From assembly GCA_951217055.1 (NCBI GenBank), contig OX578284.1, forward strand, positions 45,018,967 to 45,082,966: a stretch of DNA of 64,000 nt. The letters run 5' to 3'. The notes under the pieces are model-generated. The model was not told the DNA's origin and searched no databases. It saw nothing but the letters and a program-made list of their open reading frames with translations. Position numbers and translations under genes: made by a program. Each line of letters begins with the position of its first letter. Within the stretch, counting starts at the first letter, position 1. The DNA is from Gerris lacustris. Its lineage: Eukaryota; Arthropoda; Insecta; Hemiptera; Gerridae. Below are positions 46,717 to 57,870 of this stretch, piece after piece.

Positions 46717-49416
46717 TGAGTATGCAGGAGTACTGGGTGGAGTGTAGAATCTAGAAAAGTTCTGAATATTAGACTGGGCTCGACGGTTGATTTCAGCTTT
46801 CGGCAAATCCGCAAACGGACTGTCTCTTGCAAAAAGATCTTCTTGAGAAATTTCCGAATCACGACTTTCAATATCATCTAACATATTATCATTTACAAGT
46901 TCACGTTTAATGTTGTTTTCTATTTGTTCGTCAATTGTATTACTCATCCCGTTCTCATAAATATTATTTGTTAATGGATTAAGGTTATCACTTAACATTA
47001 ATTCGTTTTTCAATTCCTCTTTGGTTGTTTTATCAGTATCGTTATTGTTATCACGTATTGGACTATCTCTAAGATTGTTATTATCATTCTTAACAATATT
47101 ATTTACTAAAATATTACCATTATTGATCAACATAGACTCGTTTTTCAATCCCTCTTCAATTTTTTCATCAACCTGTTCAACATTTTCAGGCATTTGACTC
47201 TCCATAAGATTGTTTTTGTCATTCTCACTATTATTGTTTGGAGAAAGGTTATCGTTATCTGCTATTATTGATTCTTTATTCAATCCATCATCACGTTTAC
47301 CATCAGAGCTTAAAGTTGGTAATGTCCCGATGATTTTATAATTATTTAAATTGTTGGCACACACTACATCATCATCGTTATCAATTTCCGTTTCATAATT
47401 ATAATCATTGTTTTCATTTGATAGTGAATCTTTTATTTTATTCAATGATTGTTTATCATTATCTTCAGATAATTTTGATTGTTCTATTTTGAGTCTTTCG
47501 TTTTCTTCAAGAGCATCTCCTTTTTCAGAAAACTCCATCAATTTCTCCGAATAACTTGAAATATCGTTGTTAGCGCTTTCCAAAGCATTGGTGTTGATAA
47601 TTAATTCATCGTTGTCGTTTTCATTTGCTGAAGCTGCCTTTATTTTCTCATAATTATTATTAGACATATTCTTATCTTCAGGTCTACTCGTCTCCTTGTT
47701 TTCATTGTCAATTGAAGATAAATTGTCAAGAATAATATTTCTTTCGTTGACGGCATCTTTTGATTCGTTAATTGCTGAACCAATCGCATTTCTTGATACA
47801 TCTTCATCAACTTTTGAATCTGTATCTTTCTCGTTCAATTTATTCGATAATATTTCATTTAATATTCCATTTTTATCATCTTCCATCATTCCTTCAATCA
47901 TATTACCTCCTCCATCATTGGAAATCACATCTGATTGCAAAGATTTCTCGCTTCCATTTTCCAATAAATTTAACAAGGAAGAAACGGAATCTAGTTTCTT
48001 TATGGGCATACTTGTATTGACATTCTCAAATGCTTCCTCTGCATTCGTAACATTTTGAACTAGATTTTCCCTAATTGTTGTTTCTGAAGCTCCACTTTGA
48101 TCCAATTTGTCGGTTTCTTGAATATCTAAACTATCTTCTATAAATTGCTTTTCGTCTAGGGATTCCTTTACAATTGAATTTTCCTCACTTCCATCCAAAT
48201 TTTGATTATTTAAATGATCAATGATTGTACTTGAATTTCGCAAGTTTGAACCCAAATTCTCAGATTCTTTCTTTGAATCTGAAGTTGAATATAAAGTGTT
48301 AAGCAAGCTGTAATTATAATAATAATCTTCATCCGTCATCATCTGTTCTGTATTTTCTATGTCATTATTCAAATTAATAAAATTATCATTTTCTGCTGGT
48401 TGACTGATCGAAGTCATATCATCATTGGGTTGTGTAATTTCTTCTTTTCTTCTACTTTCATTAACATTATCATCTTTGTTTGCAATTTCATTACCCGCAG
48501 GTGATTTATTTATTTCTTCGTTATTTTGTTTTAAATCATCACTCTCTTCGTTAATTTTCTCCATAATTTCATTCACTTCGCTGTTTTCGTTGTCATTTTC
48601 AATTTTATTCTTATCATTTCCGTTCATACGTTCGCCTTCTTCGTTGTATTCAGTCATATAGTCATTCATCTCACTATTAATTGGTAAAGATTGATTCATA
48701 ATATCATCAGACTCATCATCTTCATAATCATTCATTTGTTTATTATCATTTATTTTATTAGAATCATCACTATTTATTTGTTGTTTATTTACAGCTTCTT
48801 CAAAACCACTATTGGTTTTTGAATCCGTCGCTGCATCATTTTCTAAACTTGATGTCATGTTTTTGAAATTGTTATCATTAATATCTATAATTTGACGATT
48901 ATCTTCGGTTTCTGGTGCGTTATCACTACTATTTACATCATTATTGTTCCCATTCGTCATTAAAATGCTGCTGGTGTCCAAATTTATATTTCTTGATTTC
49001 GAGTTATCATCACTATTATTAAAATCATTTTCAACACTATTCAGTCTCTTTCCATCCAAATCAGTTCTAACATTTTCGTTCAATTCATTCAAATTATCAT
49101 TAATCACATTATATATCATATTATCGATATTCTTATCATCACTTTCATCGTCTAATTCATCCAAATATGTATCATCATTTTCATTATCAGGAGAGTCTAA
49201 AATTAAAATATCAACATTCTTACCAACATCATGGACAAATGTGTCATTAGTTTTAGAATTTTCGTAACTTTCAGCGATCAAATTTATGATATGATCGTTC
49301 ATATTGTCGTCTAATGGTGAATAATTATTGACATTATCTGTATTCATATTATTTAAGATTGATCCATCTTTATTTAATTCAGTAACTTCTCGATTTTCTT
49401 TAATGTTACTGTCCAT
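46717..49416 (-). CDS. Proposed exon 1 of the ankyrin-repeat gene: 900-codon acidic, Asn-rich disordered region
   Basis: This is the only long open frame in the window. The frame opens after an in-frame TAA a few codons upstream, and the first ATG is at 49416 (MDSNIKENREV). A GTG lies at 49443, but an ATG start is expected in a eukaryote. The protein is dominated by Asn, Asp, Glu, Ser, Ile and Lys, with no Trp and one Cys, so it should be intrinsically disordered. I see no signal peptide, membrane segment or catalytic motif. Three diverged repeats of about 40-46 residues lie near the end. The last ~40 residues change character (FADLPKAEINRR, then FYTPPSTPAYS) and contain proline-directed Ser/Thr sites. 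The frame leaves the coding part at TCA|GTAAGT, a strong donor. Unspliced, it adds only Val-Ser-Cys and stops. Phase 0 matches the exon at 32055. I cannot assign a function. The alternative is a separate single-exon gene ending at that stop. Confidence 0.65.
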
Positions 49417-50811
49417 TTTGATTATTGTTGTATACTCGTTCACTTGGATTTAATTTTAACTATTAACCTATCGAATTAATTAATTAAATTCTTTCTAAAT
49501 GAATTATGTTTAATTAATGAATTTTATTCTCCACTGAATTCACTTCTTAATGATTATCACCACCAGTTGTTTTGAATAATATTAATTCATAGCACAAAAT
49601 AGCATAAACGTCCTAACTATTTACTAATTCATCTAAAACAACCATTTAATTAACTGAAAAAAAAAATTATCCAATACAAAAATATAATCTAAAATTAATT
49701 TAAACGATCTTGTATGAACTCGTATTATTAAATTAACAATAATTTAAAAATTAATTTAGAGCAAAATAAGAGTTCATTAACGCACATAATATATTCGTAA
49801 AAATAAACCGAAATAACGCATGAGATAATATTTCCGATTAAGACAATTCAACATTTTATAATAGGTGAAATTAGGTAAATTAACATTTGAAGAAATGAAC
49901 ATTTTTTTTAGTCCAATGCAAGACAGAAAAATACATTTAACATATTATTTAAGAAATAAATCGTTTACTATTTGTATAACCCATAAACAACACCCTTTTA
50001 ATTAAACCCATAAATTACGATTCTAGAAAACAAAGTTCAATGTTTTTAATTAAATAAGAACTCATTAAAAAAGTAAAAACGAAAGCTTTATGAAACTGTT
50101 AAACACAATTAAATATAAACAATATTGCAACGTATCTTGAAATCAGACGAGTATTATTGCGCGCATCAGCTGTTATTTTGAAAGTTTCCGTGACCGTGAC
50201 TGTCCAGTGTCAAGATATTAACCAATGTTTTTAATTACATAAGAACGCATTAAAAAAACTAAAAGTGAAAACTTTATAAAACTGTTAAACACAATTAAAT
50301 ATAAACAATATTGCAACGTATCTAGAAATCAAACGAGTATTATTGCGCGCATCAGCTGTTATTTGGAAGTTTCCGTGACCGTGACTGTCCAGTGTCAAGA
50401 TATTAACTCTGTTCGTATTGTCATTATTCGTGAGGGCAGCTAGACCTGTGCCCCTCCTAGAACTTCCCTTATCAATTACTAAGTAGCCTCGGACACTACA
50501 CCCATCAACATTTTCTCTTACCGACCCCATTATAAACTAAGCAAGGGGTGGAAAACAAGCTAAAACTGATAAATTAGTAATAGCAGAGCTAGAAAGAAAA
50601 ACAATAAAGTATTAGTTTTTATACTGACCGGTAAATTACAGTGTTTTAGTATTAATAGCTTCCTTTAAGGATAATAGCAAAGTGAATAATAGAAATAATA
50701 ATAAATATTGTAAAGGGTGACGCCAAACTGCGACTGCACCTAATTCTTTAATCCAATATTTATCTTCGTTATCATTTGATTTACTTCTATTTATTTATTT
50801 AGTTTTACGAT
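49417..50811. other. Region upstream of exon 1, with a tandem 186-bp duplication
   Basis: The 180-odd bases at 50036-50218 are repeated at 50222-50403 (period 186). The two copies differ at scattered sites but share a long block containing GCGCATCAGCTGTTATTT and GTGACCGTGACTGTCCAG. The position directly upstream of the acidic exon suggests 5' UTR, 5' intron or promoter DNA. The bases between 49420 and 50030 are AT-rich and otherwise blank. Confidence 0.45.
50616..50623 (-). promoter_or_regulatory. Candidate TATA box upstream of exon 1
   Basis: On the minus strand the sequence TATAAAAA lies about 1.2 kb upstream of the exon 1 ATG. About 95 bp downstream is ATGGGGTCG|GTAAGA at 50530, which could be a short 5' exon with a donor. 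In such AT-rich DNA a TATA match is weak evidence, so this is only a pointer to where a transcription start could be sought. Confidence 0.2.
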
Positions 50812-51020
50812 CTAATCGTTCGTCGCCAATATAAATGTCGCTAATCCTACAAATGGGTAGCTGATTATCGCACCTGATAGAGGTGCACTTGCACTTCCTT
50901 TGCGGAAAATTTTGGAAAACATAACCTCTAAAAACGGATTTTTAGAGGTTGTACTCTGGAAGCGAAATATACCATAGGGCCCCGGCCCCAAGGCATGATT
51001 AGTGATGAAGTAACAAATTA
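50812..51020 (-). CDS. Short hydrophobic ORF, unrecognised; possible small gene or retrocopy
   Basis: The unique part reads TNHALGPGPYGIFRFQSTTS, KNPFLEVMFSKIFRKGSASA, PLSGAIISYPFVGLATFILA, TND and stop. It looks more protein-like than other short frames here: GC-richer codons, a basic/aromatic segment and one hydrophobic stretch that could span a membrane at the C terminus. The frame extends upstream to 51099, but beyond about 51020 it runs into the arm of an inverted repeat, so its native start is unclear. An internal Met precedes FSKIFRKG. I do not recognise the family. It could be an exon, a small membrane protein or a transposed gene fragment. Confidence 0.3.
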
Positions 51021-51550
51021 AATTAGATTGCTTTAGAAAAGAAATGAGCCTTGAATCAACAAAATCGGTTGAGAATTGACAGAGATATTTAGTTTTCAAT
51101 ATAACAAAAATGCTATTTTAGTATGTAAAATACTGTAGACAAAAAATCGCAAATTAAACGAAATGATCTTAATTCTGTTTATTTCACTTATTTAGGTTAG
51201 TTGAATGCATTTACTGATCAAAAGTCAAACCTTTTTTCCATTCCTTTTCAAAACTGTAGAGAAAAGGACTGTCGACACACTGATCAAAAGAGGTCATACT
51301 AACGATGTTCCTGAATGGAATGCACGAAAGGTTTGACTTTTGATCAGTAAATGCATTCAACTAACCTTAATAAGTGAAAAACAAAGTGAAATAAACAGAA
51401 TTAAGATTTTTTTTAAAATTTAGTATTTTACATACTTAGATATAGCATTTATTGAAAACTTAGTAATACTGAAAACTGAATATCTCTGTCAATTCTCAAC
51501 CGATTTTTTTTATTCAACGCTCATTTTTCTTCTAAAGCAATCTGATTTAA
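51021..51550. mobile_element. Foldback element with ~225-bp inverted arms
   Basis: Left arm 51021-51245 and right arm about 51317-51550 are inverse copies. Examples are TTAGATTGCTTTAGAAAAG against CTAAAGCAATCTGATTTAA, and GAATGCATTTACTGATCAAA against TTTGATCAGTAAATGCATTC. Indels lie in the middle of the arms and the spacer is about 70 bp. No coding sequence. Confidence 0.8.
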
Positions 51551-53340
51551 GAAAAAAATATAAAAAATATAGGTTACCATTTAAGAATACACAATTGATA
51601 GAGATACCACCGAAACTATGAAATAAAAATATTTTTGGAAATCATATTATAAAACTACGCGAAAATCCATGGTGAGTTATCATTTACATTTTTTCTCTAT
51701 CTTCAAAAAGAAAAGAGATAACAGGGTGAGCCAGTTTATCGTGGCCACCCTTATATTCAAACAACGAAATTGCATTGCATTATTATGTAAAACAAAAAAA
51801 ATAATACTAGAAGTTCCTTAGTCTTTGGATCATCCACTGATTTTTTTACTAATTTATTATCCACTGAAGTAATTCTGGAACGGCATTCCGGCACCAGTAC
51901 ATCCCTGGTGATTATGTGAAGTAGCGTCTATCCGGTTACAAATGCCAATTAAACAGTTTATAAAGCTGATTGTGCGATTCACCTACCCCTTGTCAACCAT
52001 TGCATTTAGACCTTAAGGAGGTCTTGGCCCTACATGGGCTGTTATAACACAATTATTTTTAATCGCACACTGGACTCACAGTAAGTAAAGCAATGGGAAC
52101 TTTAGTACCTACTCATATTCGAGAATGTTTAGTCGTACGATTATCCGATTACGTCTGTATTTATCTTATATGCGACATTTTGTAATTCTGCTGGGATTTA
52201 CGTACGTAGTCGCTCGACCATTTTATACTGTATATAATTTTTAGCTTTCACCACTTTTCAAATAACCCAATTTAAAGTTTCAATATAAGAAATGAATTAT
52301 TTCAGTGATAAAGCGTTCTACTCTTAGGTTAGATTTTAATGGCAATGTCAGATTGTTGTTTTCCTCATCGACTGCCAATGAAGGTGAAATACAGAATTAA
52401 TCCTCGGTGAAAACAACGTAACTTCTTCCGATAAAGGTATAAACAGTATTAGAGTTATAAATATTCTCACCATTGTGTAAGTTTACAATAGTTAAGTTTA
52501 ATTTTAAGGGCTGGTATTTAATATACCGGTATCTATTTACGTGGATAGACAATTTATTTTATTCCCTTACTAAGAAAGGTTGGTTATCACCAAACGATGT
52601 CCAAAAGAACCTTATACGATGTAAAAGTTATTTTAAAGTGTTTCGGATTTTTTTCTTTAACCGAGCCAATTTCGTTTACATTCTTCTTCTTTTCATCTGA
52701 CTCTCTTCTCTCTCTTTTGTAGAGATAATTATTTTTCTTTTTTCCTGTCATATCGATTTCTTTTACACAAAGAATCCTGAAGACCTAAACAAACTGTTTA
52801 CTTAAGATATCCTTCCAGCATCATTTTTGTTACATGGCCCATCCGTCTCAATCGTTCATCATTCATCTCAAAATAACGTGAGCTTCCGAATTGCTTAAAT
52901 TCTTCATTAGTTCTGAGCCTACTATGTTCTTCCTGATATCCGGGTTGTTCACTGAATCTCATTCTCTCTTAATAATCTTTCATCTTCTTCATTTTTTTTT
53001 ATTATCAAATCTTTCATTTTTTTTTTATTGTTGTCATTAGATTGATAAGTACGCTTTGTGTGAAAGCAAACCTTAATATAAGGCCAGCCTCACTTGTTTA
53101 TATTTTGTAAATTAAGTGTTTATATATATCTTACATCTCTAGATTCAATACTGTAGGTTTGTCGCTACATGATTCGCTACTGCTCTTGTTAGAGAATTCG
53201 AGAACAATAATAGTGTAATGCAAAGCATTAGATTATCATTGAATAAAAAAATGAAATAAAACGGCTTAAAAACGGGCTTCATTTTATATTTAGAAAAAAG
53301 TCAAATTAAGTAAATTAATTTAGATATCTATTTAGATAAG
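51551..53340. other. Gene-free AT-rich stretch
   Basis: There is a transposon-end-like motif ACAGGGTGAGCCAGTTTATC at 51721. A short exon-like interval at 52330-52389 on the plus strand lies between TTAG and GTGAAA but has no partner exon. Nothing else can be supported. Confidence 0.5.
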
Positions 53341-53344
53341 GGAA

Positions 53345-53861
53345 ACCAGCGTGGCCGAGGGGCTCTTGGCGCTTGCCCAGGTATCAATAAGTCGAGGCAA
53401 CTCGAGGCCGTGGGTTCGATTCCGTGCCATGATACTCTGAATTGCATCTATGAATCGCGGACGGTGCAGGGCGAGGGACCCCCCAATGGGGCACTCTTCC
53501 CCCACTCTTTGTCTTTGATGTGGTCAGATTGATGTGGGTCCGATCCGTGTCATGTTGATGTGATTTGTATCAATGGTTCGAGGACGGAGCAGGGCGAGGG
53601 ACACCCCTATGGGGCATTCTTTCCCCACGCTTTGACGCACGCTTATATAGCTCACTTATGACTTTATGACCACACCATACTCGCTTCGGCGGTACAATGT
53701 ACAAATGTATGATATGTGAAGTAGCTGGAACTCTCCACCACGGGGCGTAAAATGGGTCTAAAAGATGGCCTAATTGCTAGGTTTGAACAAGTGGTTCGTC
53801 TTACCCGTTCTAGTAGGAAGTACTAGATTAATACTACTACTACTAGATAAGTTATTATATC
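53345..53861 (+). mobile_element. tRNA-Ser/Leu-like SINE, copy 2
   Basis: The head CAGCGTGGCCGAGGGGCTCT then TGGCGCTTGCCCAG closely follows class II tRNA sequence (GTGGCCGAG). The B box is GTGGGTTCGATTCCGTGCC, with a long variable arm CGAGGCAACTCGAGG. The body carries the same internal duplication and ACT-repeat tail as the copy at 34235. It abuts an R1 repeat in opposite orientation at 53862. Confidence 0.85.
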
Positions 53862-53975
53862 TATTTGAAGACCAACAAATCAAAACAAACATTTATTTTT
53901 ATTGGAACAAATGTAGTTGCCTTAGCTTGGCAGTAACAAATCATTTGACAGGTGAGTCGTCACCGTCGGGACTCT
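53862..53975 (-). repeat. Dispersed repeat R1, copy 3
   Basis: The inverse of 6893-7033: GAAGACCAACAAATCAAAAC, AAATGTAGTTGCCTTAGCTT and AACAAATCATTTGACAGG. It begins exactly at the SINE tail. Confidence 0.65.
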
Positions 53976-54329
53976 ACTCGATCATATAAATGATAGCTAC
54001 TTTCAGCCTTCATAAGGACATCATCAGTTCCGATTGAGGAAGAAACTGGGATATATAAATAAAAAATAATTTGGTGAGTGGTGAGTCTATTTCATGTCGG
54101 AGATCAACGTAAGACTCCGTTCTCTGTAAGTGAGGTTATCAATTTATAATTTTATATGAGGTTATCAATTTATAAATTTATATATCTGTCGCGAAATTTT
54201 CCAAGAAGATACTAGCTTACGGCAAGGTCTTTACGGTTTATCCTTTTTGAACTATAATCACTGTATTATTTTCTACTGTTAAAAACTAAGAAATGCAGTT
54301 CACTTCACTATACTCTTTTTAAAATTAGA

Positions 54330-54541
54330 ATTATTAACTTTTGACACTCAGATTGGCCAATCTATATGAGGGAAAAAAATAAAGCCACTATGCCTGTGGG
54401 AGGGTTGGGGCTAGTGACATTTTTATTTACCTAGTCCTAGTTGGCCCGACCTTCTCGAATTCAAAATTCAGTGCTCTCATTTCTCATTCCCTCTCCTCCA
54501 CATTTTTTTTCAATTTCCCCGCGCTGTCAAAAGTTAATACT
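54330..54541. mobile_element. MITE with TTAACTTTTGACA termini, copy 2
   Basis: Inverted relative to copy 1 at 46071-46248. TTAACTTTTGACACTCAGAT at the left and CCCGCGCTGTCAAAAGTTAA at the right give a better-preserved terminal pair. Confidence 0.75.
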
Positions 54542-55867
54542 ATTTTAGAAAGAGAATAATTCGCATTTTACTAATTTATAACCTGTTCTTCAATGCACTT
54601 AACTTAGCTATAATTAGGTAACATTTGACTAACCCTATAAGTACCACTTTATTTTGCAGAGTCTAATTTGTCTAACTGTTGTCTAATTTACTACAACCGT
54701 TTTAAGAGTCCTGTTTACCTACAAGGCTTATAAGAACATCAAATCATTATAAGAAATCAATCGCTTTATAAAAATTCACCATTTATCCTTTATTTTTATG
54801 TCTAAACTATACAAAAAATAAATTTATTTTGTCGCCATAGTTACGGCCACCTAACATTTTTTTAAATTTTACTTTTTTACATTACCTCCATTCATTGGAC
54901 AAAAATCATTGGACTGTGTATTTTTGCCTTATTTTTAGGATCTGTTCTTATAAGGTAGCGGGGGAGGGGGCATTTTTTGCGTTTTATTTTAATAATTTCA
55001 GGGCTAAAATTGCCGCTATTTTGGAAACGCTATATATATTGGTTATCCAAATTTCAATACCTTTAAAATGACACCCCACTCAAAAATCACAAAAAATATA
55101 AAATATTGCGATAAGGTCGCAATTGCTCGCTGATCTGTTTTTGAGCAAAAAAAGTTTAACTTGTATACCAAATTTCAAATCTATAGCTACAGTAGGTCGG
55201 GAGATTACGTCAAGATGCGACGGACGGACGGACAAACTACTTAAAGCTTAAGGGTTTCTAGGATTACCTCGAAACCCTAACAAAACCTGTAAAGACTTGA
55301 TTATCATTATTGAAGCCTTAAAATTCACTCTAAAAAGTAACTTATTTCAATGTTTTTAAAAGTTCGTACAGTTTTAACTTGTTACCTTTTGCTCGTTCCA
55401 CAAAACATTTGAGATATTACATAATTTTCTTCTCTTATTCCCTATTCTTATCACTAAAAGGGAACAAGTTATCCTCAGGCAAAGGAAATATAAAGAGCAA
55501 TTACTTTACTTTTCCGACTAACAAGATTACCTTTATATATCTTTCCATCCCTCCTATTTGTTATTTCCTTTTCGTTTGAAACATAATACAATTACACAAA
55601 GAAGGATATCTCGTACCAAATCTAACGTAACATTAATCTTTGACATTTGAGGAAACCCGTCTTTCGAAAAATTGATTTTGTACTCGAAGATTTCTTCTTT
55701 CTTTCCCTTCTAACAATGCTTATCCCCACCCCCCTCCCCCTTATCATTCGACAATAAAGACTGATGTAACTTTACCTGGAAGACATTCTTATTTTTTAAA
55801 AAAATATATATTTTTTTTAAATTTGATAATATTATGTATACAAACGCACACACATTATATATTTTAG

Positions 55868-55895
55868 CCATTATTATTATTATTATTATTATTGT
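55868..55895. repeat. (ATT)n microsatellite
   Basis: About nine uninterrupted ATT units. Confidence 0.9.
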
Positions 55896-55952
55896 ACGAG
55901 TATATAATGTTTAAATTCTGAAATGATTTATTCTTATCAAGTTTTTGATTCT

Positions 55953-57164
55953 GAAATAGACCTAGCAGGATCTTAGTTGTAGTCTCAGTGTTGAAAGTAA
56001 GGCAAACAGCGTGAAACTTTTTGGAAAAATTGAAACAATTATAACTTTAAAAATGGCTAAACCACCTGCGATTAAACAAATAATCGAGTTGATTTCTCTT
56101 TATTTATTTCTTAAAAACGTTGAAATTAACACTTTTTTATATTTGATGATTCTTATTTATTAAAGTTGATGGATGGATTATTTATTTTGTTAATAAAATC
56201 TTAAATCGTTGATAAAAAAAATAACATTTCTCTTAATTATTTTCTTAAATACTCTTATATTTATTGAGTAATGAAGGAGTATTACGGAGAAATGAAAGTG
56301 AACTAACTCTGACTTCTTAACTCCTACTTACTTATAAACTCAATTAGCTAATTTTAGCTATTCAATTAGCTAATTTTCAACGACATTAAATAAAGAGAAT
56401 ACAACTAAACGATTATTTGTTTACCTCCAGGCGGGAGAAGAAATTAACTTAACTGCCTGACCGAGCCACAGGGAGTTATAGCAGGGAGTTATGGCATAAC
56501 TCCCTGTAAATTAAATGCAGCCAACTTAATTCAAGTAAAAGAACTGCGTTTAAACGGATTTTACGAAGATTTAAGTTGGCAACACTGTTTATTACAAACA
56601 TGACTCGCAATCAGCTGTTTTTAAATATTTCTTTGTTTTGTTTTAAAAACGTGAGTAAATGTTCTATTAATTGTGTTTTATAGTTAAATTTATTAATTCT
56701 TTTTTTTAAATTTGCTCGTTTTTATTTAAATATAAGTTAAGTTAAGTCGAGAATTGTTAATATTATATCTACCTTTTTTTTTCTTTTTTTTTTAAATAAA
56801 TATAAAAAAAAATATGAATTTTTTTGTTGAATAAAAAAAAAAATTAAAATTAAAATCTTTACATATTTATTTCTCCCTTCTGGAGGTAAAATCTTGTACG
56901 TACCTCGTAAAATCACTTGCACCCTCGCGATAGTTATGGTTAATTCTTAACTTTAATCTTCTAAATTCTTAATTTAATTTTTAACTTTATCGCTCAGAGT
57001 GCAATCACTTACTTTACTCCCTTGGTGCGAAAATAACTGTTAATGCTGGTGGTGTAGCCATTTTAAGATTTTTTAAATTTTCCAAAAAGTTTCACGCCCT
57101 TTGCCTTACTTTCATCACTAATATTACAGCTAAGATCTATTTAATCAGCTAAGGTCTATTTAAG
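55953..57164. mobile_element. 1.2-kb element with ~90-bp terminal inverted repeats
   Basis: AGGATCTTAGTTGTAGTCTC, AAAGTAAGGCAAACAGCGTG and AAACTTTTTGGAAAAATTGA on the left are inverted at 57066-57164 (TCCAAAAAGTTTCACGCCCT, TTGCCTTACTTTCATCACTA). The interior has CAGGGAGTTAT repeats at 56470-56510 and a TCTTGTACGTACC block like that at 23343, but no transposase frame. Probably a non-autonomous DNA transposon. Confidence 0.65.
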
Positions 57165-57870
57165 AATTAAACATTTGATTAGAATCAATGGTATGGTAAA
57201 TATGTCGTATTTCGCCCACTTTTTTTCTTTGATTTTGATCTTTTTTTTTAAAAAAACATATATTTTTTTTTTTTTTTACATTCTAAGAACTTTAGTAACT
57301 TTGATTTTTCGATAAAGTCAATCGTTTTTGTATTTGTTTAAAATATATATAGTCTCCACTCAGGAACATACGGGAAATATTGTTAAAGAGGGGATATACT
57401 GGTGGGGTAAAACAATTGAGATAGCTAAAAACCTATTCAGTTGCACAAACAATTGTTGTATAACTACTTAATTTTTATCTTTCAATATTCAAGATGCCGA
57501 TGCTTTGTCTTCTTATTACGTGTTCAAATAGCTCTTAATTATGTAACAAAAATACAACATTTTGATGTAATTTTTCGTTGTTAATATGTATTTATGTGTT
57601 GTCCATCTCTATAGTAGGTTTTTAGCTACCCCATCCACGTATCCCCTCAACAACATTTCCCATATTATGTTCATGAGTAGAGATTTTATATATTTAAAAA
57701 AAATATTGACTATGTTGCAAAATCAAAGTTACCAACGTTCCTAGAACGTAAAAAAGATAAATTTAAGAACAAATTGATCAAAATCGGATCAAAAAAAATA
57801 AAATGGGTTAGATCTGTCATATTTACCGAATCAATCATTTGATAATTAATCATTTGATAAGACTTATTTT
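57165..57870. mobile_element. Foldback element with ~250-bp imperfect arms
   Basis: The arms pair ATTTGATTAGAATCAATGGT...ATGGTAAATATG with its inverse near 57815-57850, GTAACTTTGATTTTTCG with AAAATCAAAGTTACC, and GGAACATACGGGAAATATTG with ATTTCCCATATTATGTTC. The centre is around 57520. It abuts the 1.2-kb element. Confidence 0.65.

Noticed and set aside
47696..49267. Plus-strand Ser/Leu/Phe-rich frames
   Set aside because: Antisense shadows of the Asp/Asn/Glu-rich exon, whose codons leave the reverse strand open.
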